Assembly: GCA_024867545.1 (NCBI GenBank)
Contig: JANFNE010000003.1
Location: 1,922,001-1,986,000, forward strand
Source: Phytopythium helicoides
Lineage: Eukaryota > Oomycota > Peronosporomycetes > Pythiales > Pythiaceae
Length of the DNA: 64,000 nt
Direction of reading: 5' to 3'
Part shown: positions 32,023 through 42,397 of the stretch, one piece after another
How the letters are laid out: each line of letters starts with the position of its first letter
How positions within the stretch are numbered: the stretch's first letter is position 1
Translations under genes and position numbers: made by a program
The notes under the pieces: generated by a model
What the model saw: only the letters and a program-made list of their open reading frames with translations
The model's database searches: none
What the model was told of the DNA's origin: nothing

Positions 32023-32331
32023 TTATTGCTTGGCCGTATACGCACTGTTGCTACTCACAACGGTCCAGTGCCATCTCCACGTTACTAGAAGAACCTCCAT
32101 CTCCTCCCCACCAACCGTTAGTGGAGCCAAATAGGCTGCGATGCATTGTCCGCTCGACGGATCTTGGAGGGTTGCAACGATACCGAACCGGCTACCGGAC
32201 TCGCCTTCAGGTACCATCGGAATACCGGTATTCTCACGAAAGGCCACGTGTTTTATCGACTCCCTGGAAGCCACGAGTCTGCCATTGGTCCAAATCCAAT
32301 GCTTTTGCCCAATCACCGCGCACCATGTCAC
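32023..32331 (-). CDS. Hypothetical short protein
   Basis: A 102-codon frame whose middle (ESIKHVAFRENTGIPMVPEGESG then SRFGIVATLQDPSSGQCIAAYLAP) has balanced, protein-like composition, unlike neighbouring frames. It lies just upstream of, and divergent from, the co-chaperone gene. No family is recognised. It may be an exon of a larger gene or a chance frame. Confidence 0.25.
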   Translation of the reverse strand: MTWCAVIGQKHWIWTNGRLVASRESIKHVAFRENTGIPMVPEGESGSRFGIVATLQDPSSGQCIAAYLAPLTVGGEEMEVLLVTWRWHWTVVSSNSAYTAKQ

Positions 32332-32473
32332 CGGTATCCGGTCGCCACCTCACCACCGCCATAAAGCTCTCGAGCAGCTCTTCCTCGAGGATCCAGGCGC
32401 TCGTCCGCGGCTTCCGGCGGACTTCCAGGGCCTCTAGCAGACTTCCAGGGCCTCCAGGACCCCCGCGAGGCTC

Positions 32474-34386
32474 ATGCGCGTGCTGCAGGCGCTGGTGGCG
32501 GCGCTCTGCGCGCTTGCGGCGGCCCCGCAGGTCAGGTTTCCTCGCCGAGAAAGGCGTCCAAGTGCAGGTTTCTTGACGATTTCTTGGCGCTTGGGAGCAG
32601 GCCGAGGCCGCGCCGGAGGGCATCGCCAAGGTGCGCGTGGCGGCCGACAACGCGTTCGCGGGCGGCGACATGAAGACGGCGATCTCGCTGCTGTCCAAGC
32701 TCATCGAGCTCGAGCCCACGAACGAGCGCAACTTCTACAAGGTCGACGCTTTTGGAGATATATTTTTTGTTTCTTTTGGTGACGAAGGGCTGAACGCTGC
32801 ACATGGTACTGTATGCAGAGGTACCGCGCGTACCTGAGCGAGCGCAAGTACTCGCACGCGCTGTCGGACCTGACGTCTTCGCTCGCGGTTAACCCGAGCT
32901 ACAAGCAGGTGGGGCTGCCGTGGTTGCGTTTTCATGGCCTTGGGTGTTGTGTTTTGTTGAAGGCTGACACTTTTTTTTTTTTTTTTGCTTAGGGCATCAT
33001 GCAACGTGGCAAGCTGCTCATGATGCTGGGCCAATGCGCGAGCGCGGTGCAAGACTTTGAGAAAGTGGTCGAGTGCGTTCGCATGTGTGGGTTGCTAATT
33101 CAACGTCCAGGGCTTTGACATTGCGTCGCTCGACAGGCTCTTTCCGACTGACTCGACGGCTGCTGAGAACCTCGCCAAGAGCACTCGCTGCGCCGAGCAC
33201 ATTGACCAAGCCGAGCGTGCGCAGAGCCGTGGAGACTACGAGGCTGCGCACGATTATCTGACGCAAGTACTCGAGGAGTCGGCCGTGTCCAGTGTGCCGC
33301 TCCTACTTGAGCGTGCGCAGCTAAGGTATGCTTGCGACAACCGTCTTGATGTATCCGTTCAGAGCTGACCTGTACTGATGCCTACTATCCTGCCCAGCAT
33401 TGCGCTCTGAGCCCGTACGACGCCATCGCGGACCTTGGGCACGATCTTGAAGCTCGAGTCATCCAACATTGTCGCCCTCCAGATGCGAGGCGAGGTGCTC
33501 TACTCGGTGCGTACACTTTCTCGGTTGTACCATTCTCTAGCACGCCCTAATTGTCAATTGTTTGGTGCCGACATTCAGCTTGGAGACCGCCAGTCGCTCG
33601 ACTCTGCGCTGAACCACTACCGCCAGGGTCTGCATTCGGATCCTGAGCACAAGGGACTGAAGAAGCTATTTCGGCAAGTCAAGAAGTTGCTCAAGTTCAT
33701 GAACAACGCCGAGGAGGAAATGGCTCGTGGCGAATTCTCTGAGGCTGCGGAAGACTGGCAGTCGGCGCTTGAGGTAGACCCCGCGCACTCACAGCTGAAC
33801 AAGGACCTGTATCTTCAGTTGTGTGAGTGCCGACTCAAGCTCAAGCAGTACAGCGAGGCTCAGCAAGCGTGCGAGGACGTGGTGGCCATCGACGACAGCA
33901 TCGCCCTCGCATACTCCAAGCTCAGTGAGGCGCAGCTTGGACTTGAGCAGTTTGAGGAGGCCGTTCGATCGGCCAAGCGCGCGTTCGAGCTCGACGACTC
34001 GAGCCGCGAGTTCAAGGAAGGCGTGCACCGCGCCGAGGCGGCTCTCAAGCAGAGCAAGAGCAAGAACTACTACAAGATCCTTGGCGTGTCCCGTGACGCG
34101 AACGCCAAGGACATCAAGAAGGCATACCGCAAGATGGCGCTCGAGTGGCACCCCTGACAAGCACGGCGACAAGGACGAAACCGAGCGCGAATCTGTACAG
34201 AAGCGCTTCCACGACATCGCCGAGGCGTACGAGATTTTGTCGGACGAGGAGACGCGCGCGCGGTACGACCGTGGGGAGGACGTGACGGGCAATGGAGGCG
34301 GCCAGCAGAGCCGGCCGTTCAATCCGTTCGGCAACGGGAACTTTTTCCAGCAGGGCGGCCGCACGTTCCATTTCAACTTTGGCTAG
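32474..34386 (+). CDS. ER-lumenal TPR-J-domain co-chaperone (DNAJC3/p58IPK type)
   Basis: Exons proposed: 32474-32530, 32601-32741, 32819-32908, 32993-33072, 33137-33325, 33398-33506, 33579-34386. Exon 1 is a signal peptide ([19 protein letters not shown]). TPR helices follow ([45 protein letters not shown], then [18 protein letters not shown] and [29 protein letters not shown]). The J domain is [21 protein letters not shown] ... EWHP-DKHGD, ending [15 protein letters not shown]3 proteins bind misfolded proteins by their TPRs and pass them to BiP. Three one-base frame problems remain: two near 33400-33440, and an extra T at about 34155 that puts a stop inside the HPD motif. In a gene this conserved I favour assembly error. 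Introns 4 and 6 have good GTGCGT donors and CTAAT branch sites. Confidence 0.8.
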
Positions 34387-34730
34387 ACGAAAAAGGACGA
34401 TCGCGAGCGGGAGGACACCGCCATCAGGCGTCATCCACTTGCTCGCTGACCAATGCATGTGGTGACCAGCTGCAACCTTCTTGTTGTTTTGTTGTTGTTG
34501 GAGGTTTATGCTTGGACCAGGATGCTTCCGAGCTCCTGCCTGATGACGACCAAAGGTATCCTCCGCAGTAGCGCGTAAGCTGCAGCTCAAATCGTGAAAA
34601 GCACGGCGTCAACAGAGGTAGCTATCTCCAAATCACAAGAAAGACGTGATCTGAACAACGCAAATGCGACAGAAAATACACACGGGACGCAATCCTTTGA
34701 GTGCAGAGAGGTATCCCCAACCAAACAATG

Positions 34731-34760
34731 CAAGCAAATGCAAGCAAATGCAAGCAAAGC
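34731..34760. repeat. Three 10-bp tandem units
   Basis: CAAGCAAATG is repeated three times, the last unit imperfect at its end. It lies in the spacer between the co-chaperone and the next M96-like gene. Confidence 0.8.
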
Positions 34761-34884
34761 CCTCAACGTGAGCTCTTTCGTGAGCAGTGCAACGCAGTAA
34801 TCCCTTGCCTGTGGAGAGGCTGCCATGGCGCTTTTATATAGGATCCAGTATAGAGGCCGTTTGGAAACGTTTCTAAACGTTCCT

Positions 34885-35075
34885 GCACGCTGATTGGCGC
34901 GCGCGGTCCCTCGTAAGCGACCCGGCGCGACGCCCCCACGGCGCACGCTGATTGGCCACGGCGCACGGCGCACGCTGATTGGCTCTATTTTCGCCAATCA
35001 TAACAGAGCGTATCCCGTGTTTACGCCCCGCACCGCCTTGCGTCAAGAGCGTCAGCTCGTCGCTCATTGCTCGTC
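34885..35075 (+). promoter_or_regulatory. CCAAT cluster and initiator upstream of an M96-like gene
   Basis: Four CCAAT boxes occur within about 115 bp: GCTGATTGGC at about 34888, 34947 and 34973 on one strand and CGCCAATCATAAC at about 34992 on the other. The CACGGCGCACGCTGATTGGC unit is duplicated. An initiator-like GCTCATTGCTCGTCTT starts at 35062, 27 nt before the ATG at 35089. This is a dense, NF-Y-type promoter. Confidence 0.6.
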
Positions 35076-35088
35076 TTGTCGGCTCGCG

Positions 35089-36433
35089 ATGGCCTTCTCC
35101 AGCGCTCCGGCGGGTTTTGCGGCGGCCGCCAAGCGGCTCGAGGCCTCCGGCGGCTCTCCCTGTGACGGCGACGCGACGCTCGACGCTCTGCTGTTCGAGG
35201 AGGACGCGGAATCGTCGCGTGAAGCGCTCTACAAGCCGAGCAATGGCCAGGCGAGTGAGCCGCAGCTTCCCGAGTGGCCGTGGCCGCTGCGGTCCGAGAA
35301 GAGGGAGCGCGTGCCGCAGAAGGAGCAGCGCGCGCGGCTGCTGCAGGACGTCAGGGAGATGGAGGCGCTCGTGGCGCAGCTGCAGGCGCAGCGGCCTGCG
35401 TGCGGCGGAGACGGAGGCGTCAAGCGCGAGCGCGAGGCAAAGAGGGACGCAGAGTGCAGCAACCTGAGGCTCCGCCAGCTCAACGCGCAGCACGCCAAGC
35501 GCATCAAGCGCATCGACCGCGTCATGGAGCAGGTAGGAGCTCGCTGAACGAGGGGGGAGTTTTTTTTTTTCGGTCGGGACTAATGGGTCTCACTCCTTAT
35601 GGACAGAGCCTGAGCGACTATGAGAAGCTGCTGGCCTCGGAGAGGCTGGAGTACGACCCTCAAACAGACGCCAAGCTGTACCAGGATCTCCGGAGCAAGC
35701 AGGAGGAGCAGCTCCAGCAGCACGAGGCCGTGTTCGCGGCCGCGGGACTGGAGAAGAACACGACCGAGCTCAACACGGCTCAGGTTGTGACGGATCGCGA
35801 CGGCAGCGCCATCATCCGGTTCACCATGGCGAGAATCGTGCCGTTCCCCATCAAGGTCATCCTCGGGGGAACCGAGCGGTACCACTCACAGTTCATGGTC
35901 TTCCCACCATTCGATGAAGACCCAAACGGAGAGGGAGCACGGAATAACGTCGACGTATACGGCACGACAACCATCAAGGCTCGCTTCATCCTGCGACAAA
36001 AGGCATCCAAGCCCATGCCGTTGGACACTCGCGGCGTCGGCAAGATTGTGGGGAATGGGAAAAACAGTGTGCGTGGTGTCTGGTCGGGCGAGGGCGAGTG
36101 GCCGCCAGAGTACGCGCCTGATAGGCTCTCAACCGTGCCGATCCGGGAGAAGGGCTGGATTTGCCTTCGCGAGTTCAGCAAGAAGCGCGGCGGCCAGCGG
36201 TATACGCTGATGCAGACGTGCATCACATGTCGCCCGGCATCTCGAACGCTGCGTCCAAGCTCATGAGTCAGAGTGACTTTGTGGCGCTCGTGGCAGAGAC
36301 CGTGATCCCTTCGTACTCGGAGCTGCTACTGTCCCGCCAGCAGACGATGGAAAACGTGTTCATGGACGAGTTGCTGCGGGAGCAGAAGCTCGCCAAGCTC
36401 GGCGTAAAGTGCGTGCAGACGACCGCGGGATAG
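35089..36433 (+). CDS. M96-like bZIP/START-like protein with one 3' frameshift
   Basis: Exon 1 is 35089-35532 and exon 2 starts at 35607, joined in phase 0 by a GTAGGA...GGACAG intron. The N-terminus MAFSSAPAGFAAAAKRLEAS is followed by a coiled segment (RLLQDVREMEALVAQLQAQ) and a basic stretch. The second exon carries the family's START-like half (RIVPFPIKVILGGTERYHSQF, VWSGEGEWPPEY, REKGWICLREF, LMQTCIT). One extra base near 36225 diverts the frame. The real ending (MSPGISNAASKLMSQSDFVALV ... MENVFMDELLREQ) runs in the next frame to 36433. The single lesion lies in an otherwise well-kept motif. Family function is not established. Confidence 0.7.
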
Positions 36434-36990
36434 CAGGCTGCCAAACCAGCCATTTTGTACACCTATCGACTCCCCCGTGCGTGCGTGGGAGTACCTCTAT
36501 CATAAATACACCACTCCACTCTTTGAAGCAGAAGGCTTTTTCTCGCCAAACTTTGGTGTGGATCCACTTGGTGCTCGGCCATCATGGCTAACAGCTGCGA
36601 GCTCCAGATTGACAACCTTTGACAGGCTTCCAGCTGGGAGACCTCAAGACCACGACACCTCGAAGTTGCCGGATCGAGTCCCATAGCCCAGGCTTGATGA
36701 CGGCACGGCCTCCATCTGGATCTGCCAATGTTTACGCCAATCGAACGCTGCGCTATTCATTGCAATCGTGTCGCTCGCCGCGCATCCCTGCGATTGCCGT
36801 CATCATGCTACGGCCCATTGCCAAAACGCCGTACCGCGGCGGAACTGCAAGGCGCGTGGACTGTCACGGTTGCACGCTGTCTTTGAAGCCGGCGTGGCGC
36901 TCATCCTCGGCTATATTGGCACCGCCCTTCGATCGATCGGACCAAGCGGCGAAGGCCAGTGCACAAGTTCCGATGACCAAGGAAGGAGCC

Positions 36991-38298
36991 ATGACAGGCA
37001 AGCTACTGGACGCGTTTCTCTCCGATATGGATTCGCTCGGGGTGTCTGTCGGTGGCGAGAGCCCCGACACGACTTCGATTCAAATGCCCAGTCCGGTGAA
37101 GCCGTCCTGCTTCGTTCGCCGCTGGCAGTGCCACCAAGTCGGCCCCGGATGATAGCAAGAAGCAAAAAGAACCCCAAGCTCAAGGACCCAAGACCAGCCG
37201 CCCCCAGTTGAGACGCAGGTCGAGCCTCCACGTCGAAATCGGGACCTCAACGATCAAGCCCGTCGGATTGAAAAGGTGCCGCAGCACCTCCGAGTCCGCA
37301 GCTCCCAAGGGTATCGAAATGTTCGACGTGCTGGGGAGGATGCTGAATGCGGATACGGATAACAGCGACTCAAGCTCCCCAGATGATGTGTTCAACCATC
37401 GGTGGACCAAAGTGCCCTAAGCTCGATGTGCGGAGCCCGTGGCTGTCTGTTTGTGGATTCATGCCCGGCGACGAGGTACGCTCGTTCACCTCGTTTGCTG
37501 CACCAAAGCCCATACTAACCCCCGCTGAAACCGACAGAAAATCGCACTGCCACTGCTTTTCAACCAGCGACTGCCGTACGAACCAAAGAAGGATGAACAG
37601 CATTTTGCTAGCCTGGAACAGTCAGCTCGGTCCCAATTATTGGAGGTCGAGAGTGTTCTGCGGTCAGAGGGACTGGGTGCTGGAGTCACCAAGGGAAGAT
37701 TCACAAGCGTCAAGCCCACGGGCGAGTTCGGGCCATTCCTGACATTCTCATCGGCCAAGGACACTTCCCTTTTCGCTCGACATCATTCACGAGACGGCTC
37801 ATCAACTTATTGACCAAGCTGAGCTCGAGCTCCCACACGGCGGGAAGTTACCGTCGGATATGATTTTCATCAAAAAACAGTACTTCCTGCGCTCCGACAA
37901 CTCCGGTGAGAAAGAGAGTGACAGCCTGGGCGTTCCCAGTCTTGCTTCGCTGTGCACTTCTCCTCGTCAAATTGGACGATACTCTTTTCGGTGCGTGGTC
38001 TGGCACTGGAGAATGGCCAGCCCAAATCAAGAGGCTTCATCCAACGTGTGCACCTATCCGAGAGAAGGGCTGGGTGCTCGCACGCGCGTGCAAGAACTCG
38101 TCTTCTCGCTCCCTTGTTCATTCGTGCCTGCACGTTACTCCTGGACTTCTGGATGACGAAGTTGCAAAGAGTCAGAGCTACTTGGACGAGCTGTCGGCTG
38201 TCACGGGACCATCATACGAAAAGCTACTGCTGGAGCGCGAGCAAATGTTTGAGAACAAGTTCATGGACGTCATGCTTGCTCGGCGGTTCCGCCGATAA
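36991..38298 (+). pseudogene. M96-like relic, multiple frame breaks
   Basis: Opens MTGKLLDAFLSDMDSLGVSV at 36991. Blocks then appear in changing frames: RSTSESAAPKGIEMFDVLGRM (about 37280), KKDEQHFASLEQSARSQLLEV (about 37590), LIDQAELELPHGGKLPSDMIF (about 37805), and a long coherent end (LFGAWSGTGEWP, REKGWVLARACKNSS, HVTPGLLDDEVAKSQ, MFENKFMDVMLARRFRR) to 38298. The end is clearly related to the gene at 35089, so this is probably a decayed tandem duplicate. Confidence 0.65.
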
Positions 38299-38473
38299 TC
38301 TTCTCAGTCGAGACAAAGTTATCTGATCATGCGTTCACTGCGTTTTTTTATTTTTTTCTCGTCTAAATGAATCAAGTCGGCGCAGAATTTGATTGCGTTG
38401 TACATATCTCACATTTTCACAGGCTGCTCGCCCGTGACGGACGAGCGAACTTTTCATCTCCAAACACTAAACG

Positions 38474-39857
38474 CTACTGACCCCTCGCGGATGCACGAGC
38501 TTCATCGAGCAGCGCATTCTCGATGACTTTGGTCCGCACGAGTAACCATGGCGCCAAGTGCTGGCATAGCCATGTTGGCGATAAGGTCCCGCCGAGTGCG
38601 GTTGCTTGGGTTCCGCGCGTCTTTTGCCGACACGAACGTAGTCTCAATCATACCTCTCATGTGTGCACCGCCATTGCTCTTGGGTGAAGAGCTAGTACGA
38701 ACCAAGGCCCACGCGGACTCTTCTGTTAGCATCGTGCTCGATCCTTTGTGATCCCATTCGCTCACACAAGCAAACTGGAAAAGGATGGAGCCATCTACAA
38801 TTGTCCTCTTGATGACACCGCTGATGTGAAACGCAGCGGCAAGATCACCCAGACCAACCACTCGAGGAATGTCAACATCGCCTTCTAGTCCGACGACGTC
38901 GTCTGATAGAGGAAATGCCTGCACAACACAAATAGGTCAGTACTGAACCAGCTACGATTTGTTTGCTCCGATGCAACTCACCATTCTTGAGTTGGTGGTG
39001 AGTTCAGCAAAGCCTTGCTGTGCGTAGTTCCAAAACATGTTGGCAACCTGGGTCAAGTCGAACGGGAACGTCTTGAATCGCTGGATATTGCCTAGAGGCC
39101 GAGCACTATCACTGTCGTTCACCTCCATTTGGACAGAGTTTGACAGCTCAGGGCGAGTTTGAGTCGATGCAGCAAAACGGCGGATCATGACTCGGATGCT
39201 AGGATGGCGCGCATCGATCTTCTTCTCGAGTGCGTTGAATAGGCTCGATCTCTCCGCAGCGTTCTGCCATCGCGCTTGGGATGGCAAATCGATGGCACTG
39301 CTCTCTGCCATTACCGACCTGAGAGCCTGCGATAGACGAACGTGGCGAGCCACAAGCTGCTTGAGTTGCTCATTTTCTACTAGCGCCGCTTGTTTGAGCC
39401 TCTCCTCCTTCTCAGCTGCGATCTTCCATGCGATCTCCAAGTACTCCCTTCTGCGTTTTTCTCGGCGCTCTCGTTCTCCCGGGGCTTCTTTTCCATACGT
39501 AGAGATACTCACGATCGCTGTTTGCTTGGTTCGGAGCTCCGTCTCAAGCCGAGCAACCTCGTCGTGTAGCTGCTGGCGTTCCAGCTTTCGTCGCTGCCAC
39601 GAGTTGGTCTTTTTGCTCGGGAAGGCGGCCTTTTCCGGCTGGATCAGCTTTGTTCTCGCTTTCCACAACCTCGTCGCCTCCGCCTGCAAGTTGGCCATTG
39701 CGTCGGTGGTCTGCAAATTTTGCGTTTGTGACTTTCTTTGCGGTGACTCCCAGCCACTGAAGTCGTCAGCATCCGCAAGAAGCGCATCCAGGTATCCTCC
39801 GTCAGAAGCCACTGGGTGCTGAGGTGGGCTCACTCGCTGCAGCTCTGGCCGCGACAT
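38474..39857 (-). CDS. M96-like bZIP/START-like protein
   Basis: Exon 1 is 39857-38982, starting MSRPELQRVSPPQHP. It contains KKTNSWQRRKLERQQLHDEV, a basic-coil segment, and a second coil (EERLKQAALVENEQLKQLVARH), then the START-like onset IQRFKTFPFDLTQVANMFW. A GTGAGT donor and TTGTGCAG acceptor join it to exon 2 from 38918 (AFPLSDDVVGLEGDVDIPRV). Near the end one extra base at about 38530 replaces the expected VIENALLDEARASARG, which is readable in the next frame to a stop at 38474, by a premature stop at 38502. The longer coordinate is given. The basic segment lacks the Asn-x7-Arg of true bZIP proteins. Confidence 0.7.
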
Positions 39858-40160
39858 CGCGATACAGCACCCTGGGCAAGTGGTTTGACTAATAGAAACT
39901 GGAGCAAAGGAGAGGCTTGCACTGTCCAGCACGTTGACGCCACGACGGATGGCGGGGTCGAACGAGATCGGTGGTGTTTACTCCAGGCGTCAGCCGAATC
40001 GCTGCAGACTGCACTGCTGAATGATTATGACACCACCTGCTGGAAATCCTGGCCGCGTGTGGCTGGGCTGTATCACGCCTTCATATCGAGTGGCAAGCCA
40101 GAGCCAGCAAAGTGCGACACCCCCTGATTGTGGCGATGAGATGCATGTACAAGCCGAGCG

Positions 40161-40360
40161 CCGGCCCCGCAAGCGGGTCCGGTTCGTGAATGGAAAAAAG
40201 GTGTTTTACTACCACTCGCTGCGCTCGTGGGGGCTCGGCGCTACGCGCCTACGCGACTGTTGCGCTCGCTGGCGCTCGCTGGCTCGGCGCTCCGCGCCTG
40301 CGCTTGGTAGAGCGACAGCTCGCGCCGGAGCGCTCGCTATGACAGCTTCACCGGCTCCGG
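40161..40360. repeat. Cluster of GC-rich fold-back hairpins
   Basis: Four hairpins occur within 200 bp: 40161-40182 (9 paired bases around CAAG), 40237-40249 (GGCGC-TAC-GCGCC), 40286-40298 (GGCGC-TCC-GCGCC) and 40325-40360 (CCGGAGC...GCTCCGG). CTCGGCGCT-CGCGCC and GCTCGCTGGCGCTCGCTGG are internal repeats. The cluster resembles those at 42855 and 58149-58261, so it may be a non-autonomous mobile-element end. Confidence 0.6.
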
Positions 40361-40699
40361 GCTAACCGGCGTAGGGGCCACTATTAGCATGCGGACACGA
40401 AGGCTTCCGTTTTGGTAGTACCGTGAAGTGTCCCACTGTACCCCTGTGAAAATATGTTTTAGGATACCATGGGAGCCAAAATCGTAAATGTATTTCTCTA
40501 GTGCTAATGTGCCAGCGCCCGTGTCTGGGAGCTGCTCGGTGCAGCTTTCTTCGCCGCCGAGCACGCCCCTTATACTCTAGCTCGCCTCGAATCTTTCCTA
40601 AATGAACAACGGCACCGATTGTGCCGGTGCCTGGGCGCGTCTTGTAAATTACGTCGCGAGACCCATGGATACTCGCGGTCAGAAAGCTCTCACTTGGGC

Positions 40700-42397
40700 T
40701 CATGACCGAACCTTTTCCGTCTTGATGGGGCTTTTGCTACCGCTGCTGCTGCAGCTGCTGGTGGTACTGCTGCTACTGCTGCCACTGCCGACTGCCGAGT
40801 CCATCAGCAGATTTTCAAGCACACGCTGCCGCTTGCCCCACATCTGACGAAAGCTAGGGACGACAAGGTCCGCGAGACTGTGCACGTGCTGCCGGCATTC
40901 CTCTGAAAGAGAGCCGCCACCGACTCGAGGGGAAATGTACGAGCAGAGCTGCACGAGCGTCGAGCTGTCGCCCGGAAGCGAACCCGTGAGCGGCTCGAGC
41001 ACTCCCCAGCCGTAGTCACGCACCTCGGCATCCTTGACCGCATAGTTGAGCAGCTTGCTCGGACACTCGACGACTGACTCCCACAGGAAAAGCACACGCT
41101 TCTGGTCCGGGTCGACAAACCGCTTCATGACACCTCGGATCTCGAGCTCGGCGTCCGGTGCGCGGTGCTGGCGGAGCGGGATCACACCCTTCATGTAGAT
41201 GGTGTCCGCAGGCGCCTCGGGCAGCTTGCGCTCTTTCTTGGTGGGCGACGGAATGGGGCACACGTCCAGGTCGGCGAACTTTTCTTGGTGGTTGATGGCC
41301 TCTTGCTCGATGCACTCCCACAGGGCGTTGGAGCACGTGGCGACGTCGAACGGCAGGATCTTGGCGTCCTTGACCTCCATGACTGGTCCACGGCGCTCGT
41401 CCAGAATCATCTGCGTCTCCTGGATCTCGCGCTTGTCCTTGATCATGCCGCTCTTCTCGAAGACCGTCTCGACCTCGTGCACGCGCGAGTCGATGCTCGC
41501 CACGAGGGCCTCAAACAGCGACGACTCGCTGACGTCGCACAGCCTCCGCTTCTTCTCGGGGAACGGGTTCTCGGTCTGAAAGAAACGAATGGGACACACA
41601 TCTGTTAGATCAGTTGGGTGACATGACGCCACAGTGAGAGCACGGCGACGCACCATGTTCTTGCATCTCTTCTTGAGCAGCTTCTCGAGGCCCCTCGAGA
41701 TCTTGACCTGCTCCTGGATGAGCCCCTTGAGGCGCAGGTTCTCCATCTCTGCCTTGCTCTTCTCCTCCTTCTGGTGCTGTGCCATGCGCTCCCACACGGG
41801 GGTTCCCACTGCCGCGGCAGCTCCATGTCCAGCTCCGTTGCAGGCTCCAGCCATCCTCGCGGCTGGCTGTTTGTGCGGCAGCCTCCCTCTCACGTGCTCG
41901 AGCTCTCTCTGCAGCTCCTGCACCTGCGCGCGGAGGCGCGTGAGCTCGTCCTTCTGCCTCTTCCTCGAGTTGTTCACAGTCGGCGCGGCCGCGACCACGG
42001 CCGCGGGCTGCACGGCCGTTGGCTGCACATGCTGCGGGGTCACAACCGCGGCCGCGGGCGCGAGCTTGTCGGCGCCGCCCATGAGTCCAAAGAAGGCGCC
42101 AGGCGCCGCGAGCAGCCACGGCCGCTCCTGCGTCATGTGCGCCGGCGCGACCTTCATCTTTGGCAGCGAGGGGAGCACTGGCCTGGGCACGACCACCCGC
42201 GGGGGCGATCGGCCATTGCTGGCGTCTCGCTGCCCTGCCGTGGCCAGCAGCTCGACGATCGTCAGCGCCGTCGCGTTGCGCCGCTCGGCGTCCTCGTCGT
42301 CGGTGGACGCGGGCGACGCGGCGCGCACGGGCCGCAGACGCAGCGGCGGGACGACGGCGGACGCGCTGCTCATGGCCGGCGAGTTGGCTTGTGCCAT
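40700..42397 (-). CDS. M96-like bZIP/START-like protein (long form)
   Basis: 539 residues from two exons (42397-41654 and 41575-40700), starting MAQANSPAMSSASAVV. A proline- and alanine-rich N-terminal half is followed by SRKRQKDELTRLRAQVQELQREL, the bZIP-like segment. The second coil is VWERMAQHQKEEKSKAEMEN ... ISRGLEKLLKKR. The START-like half has AKILPFDVATCSNALWECIEQ, YGWGVLEPLTGS and LENLLMDSAVG. It ends in a Ser-rich tail. The intron begins GTGCGTCG, ends TTTCTTTCAG, is 78 nt long and has no in-frame stop, so retention would add 26 residues. Intact; together with the genes at 53.8 and 62.5 kb it is a good reference for the family. Confidence 0.75.
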   Translation of the reverse strand: MAQANSPAMSSASAVVPPLRLRPVRAASPASTDDEDAERRNATALTIVELLATAGQRDASNGRSPPRVVVPRPVLPSLPKMKVAPAHMTQERPWLLAAPGAFFGLMGGADKLAPAAAVVTPQHVQPTAVQPAAVVAAAPTVNNSRKRQKDELTRLRAQVQELQRELEHVRGRLPHKQPAARMAGACNGAGHGAAAAVGTPVWERMAQHQKEEKSKAEMENLRLKGLIQEQVKISRGLEKLLKKRCKNMVRRRALTVASCHPTDLTDVCPIRFFQTENPFPEKKRRLCDVSESSLFEALVASIDSRVHEVETVFEKSGMIKDKREIQETQMILDERRGPVMEVKDAKILPFDVATCSNALWECIEQEAINHQEKFADLDVCPIPSPTKKERKLPEAPADTIYMKGVIPLRQHRAPDAELEIRGVMKRFVDPDQKRVLFLWESVVECPSKLLNYAVKDAEVRDYGWGVLEPLTGSLPGDSSTLVQLCSYISPRVGGGSLSEECRQHVHSLADLVVPSFRQMWGKRQRVLENLLMDSAVGSGSSSSSTTSSCSSSGSKSPIKTEKVRS

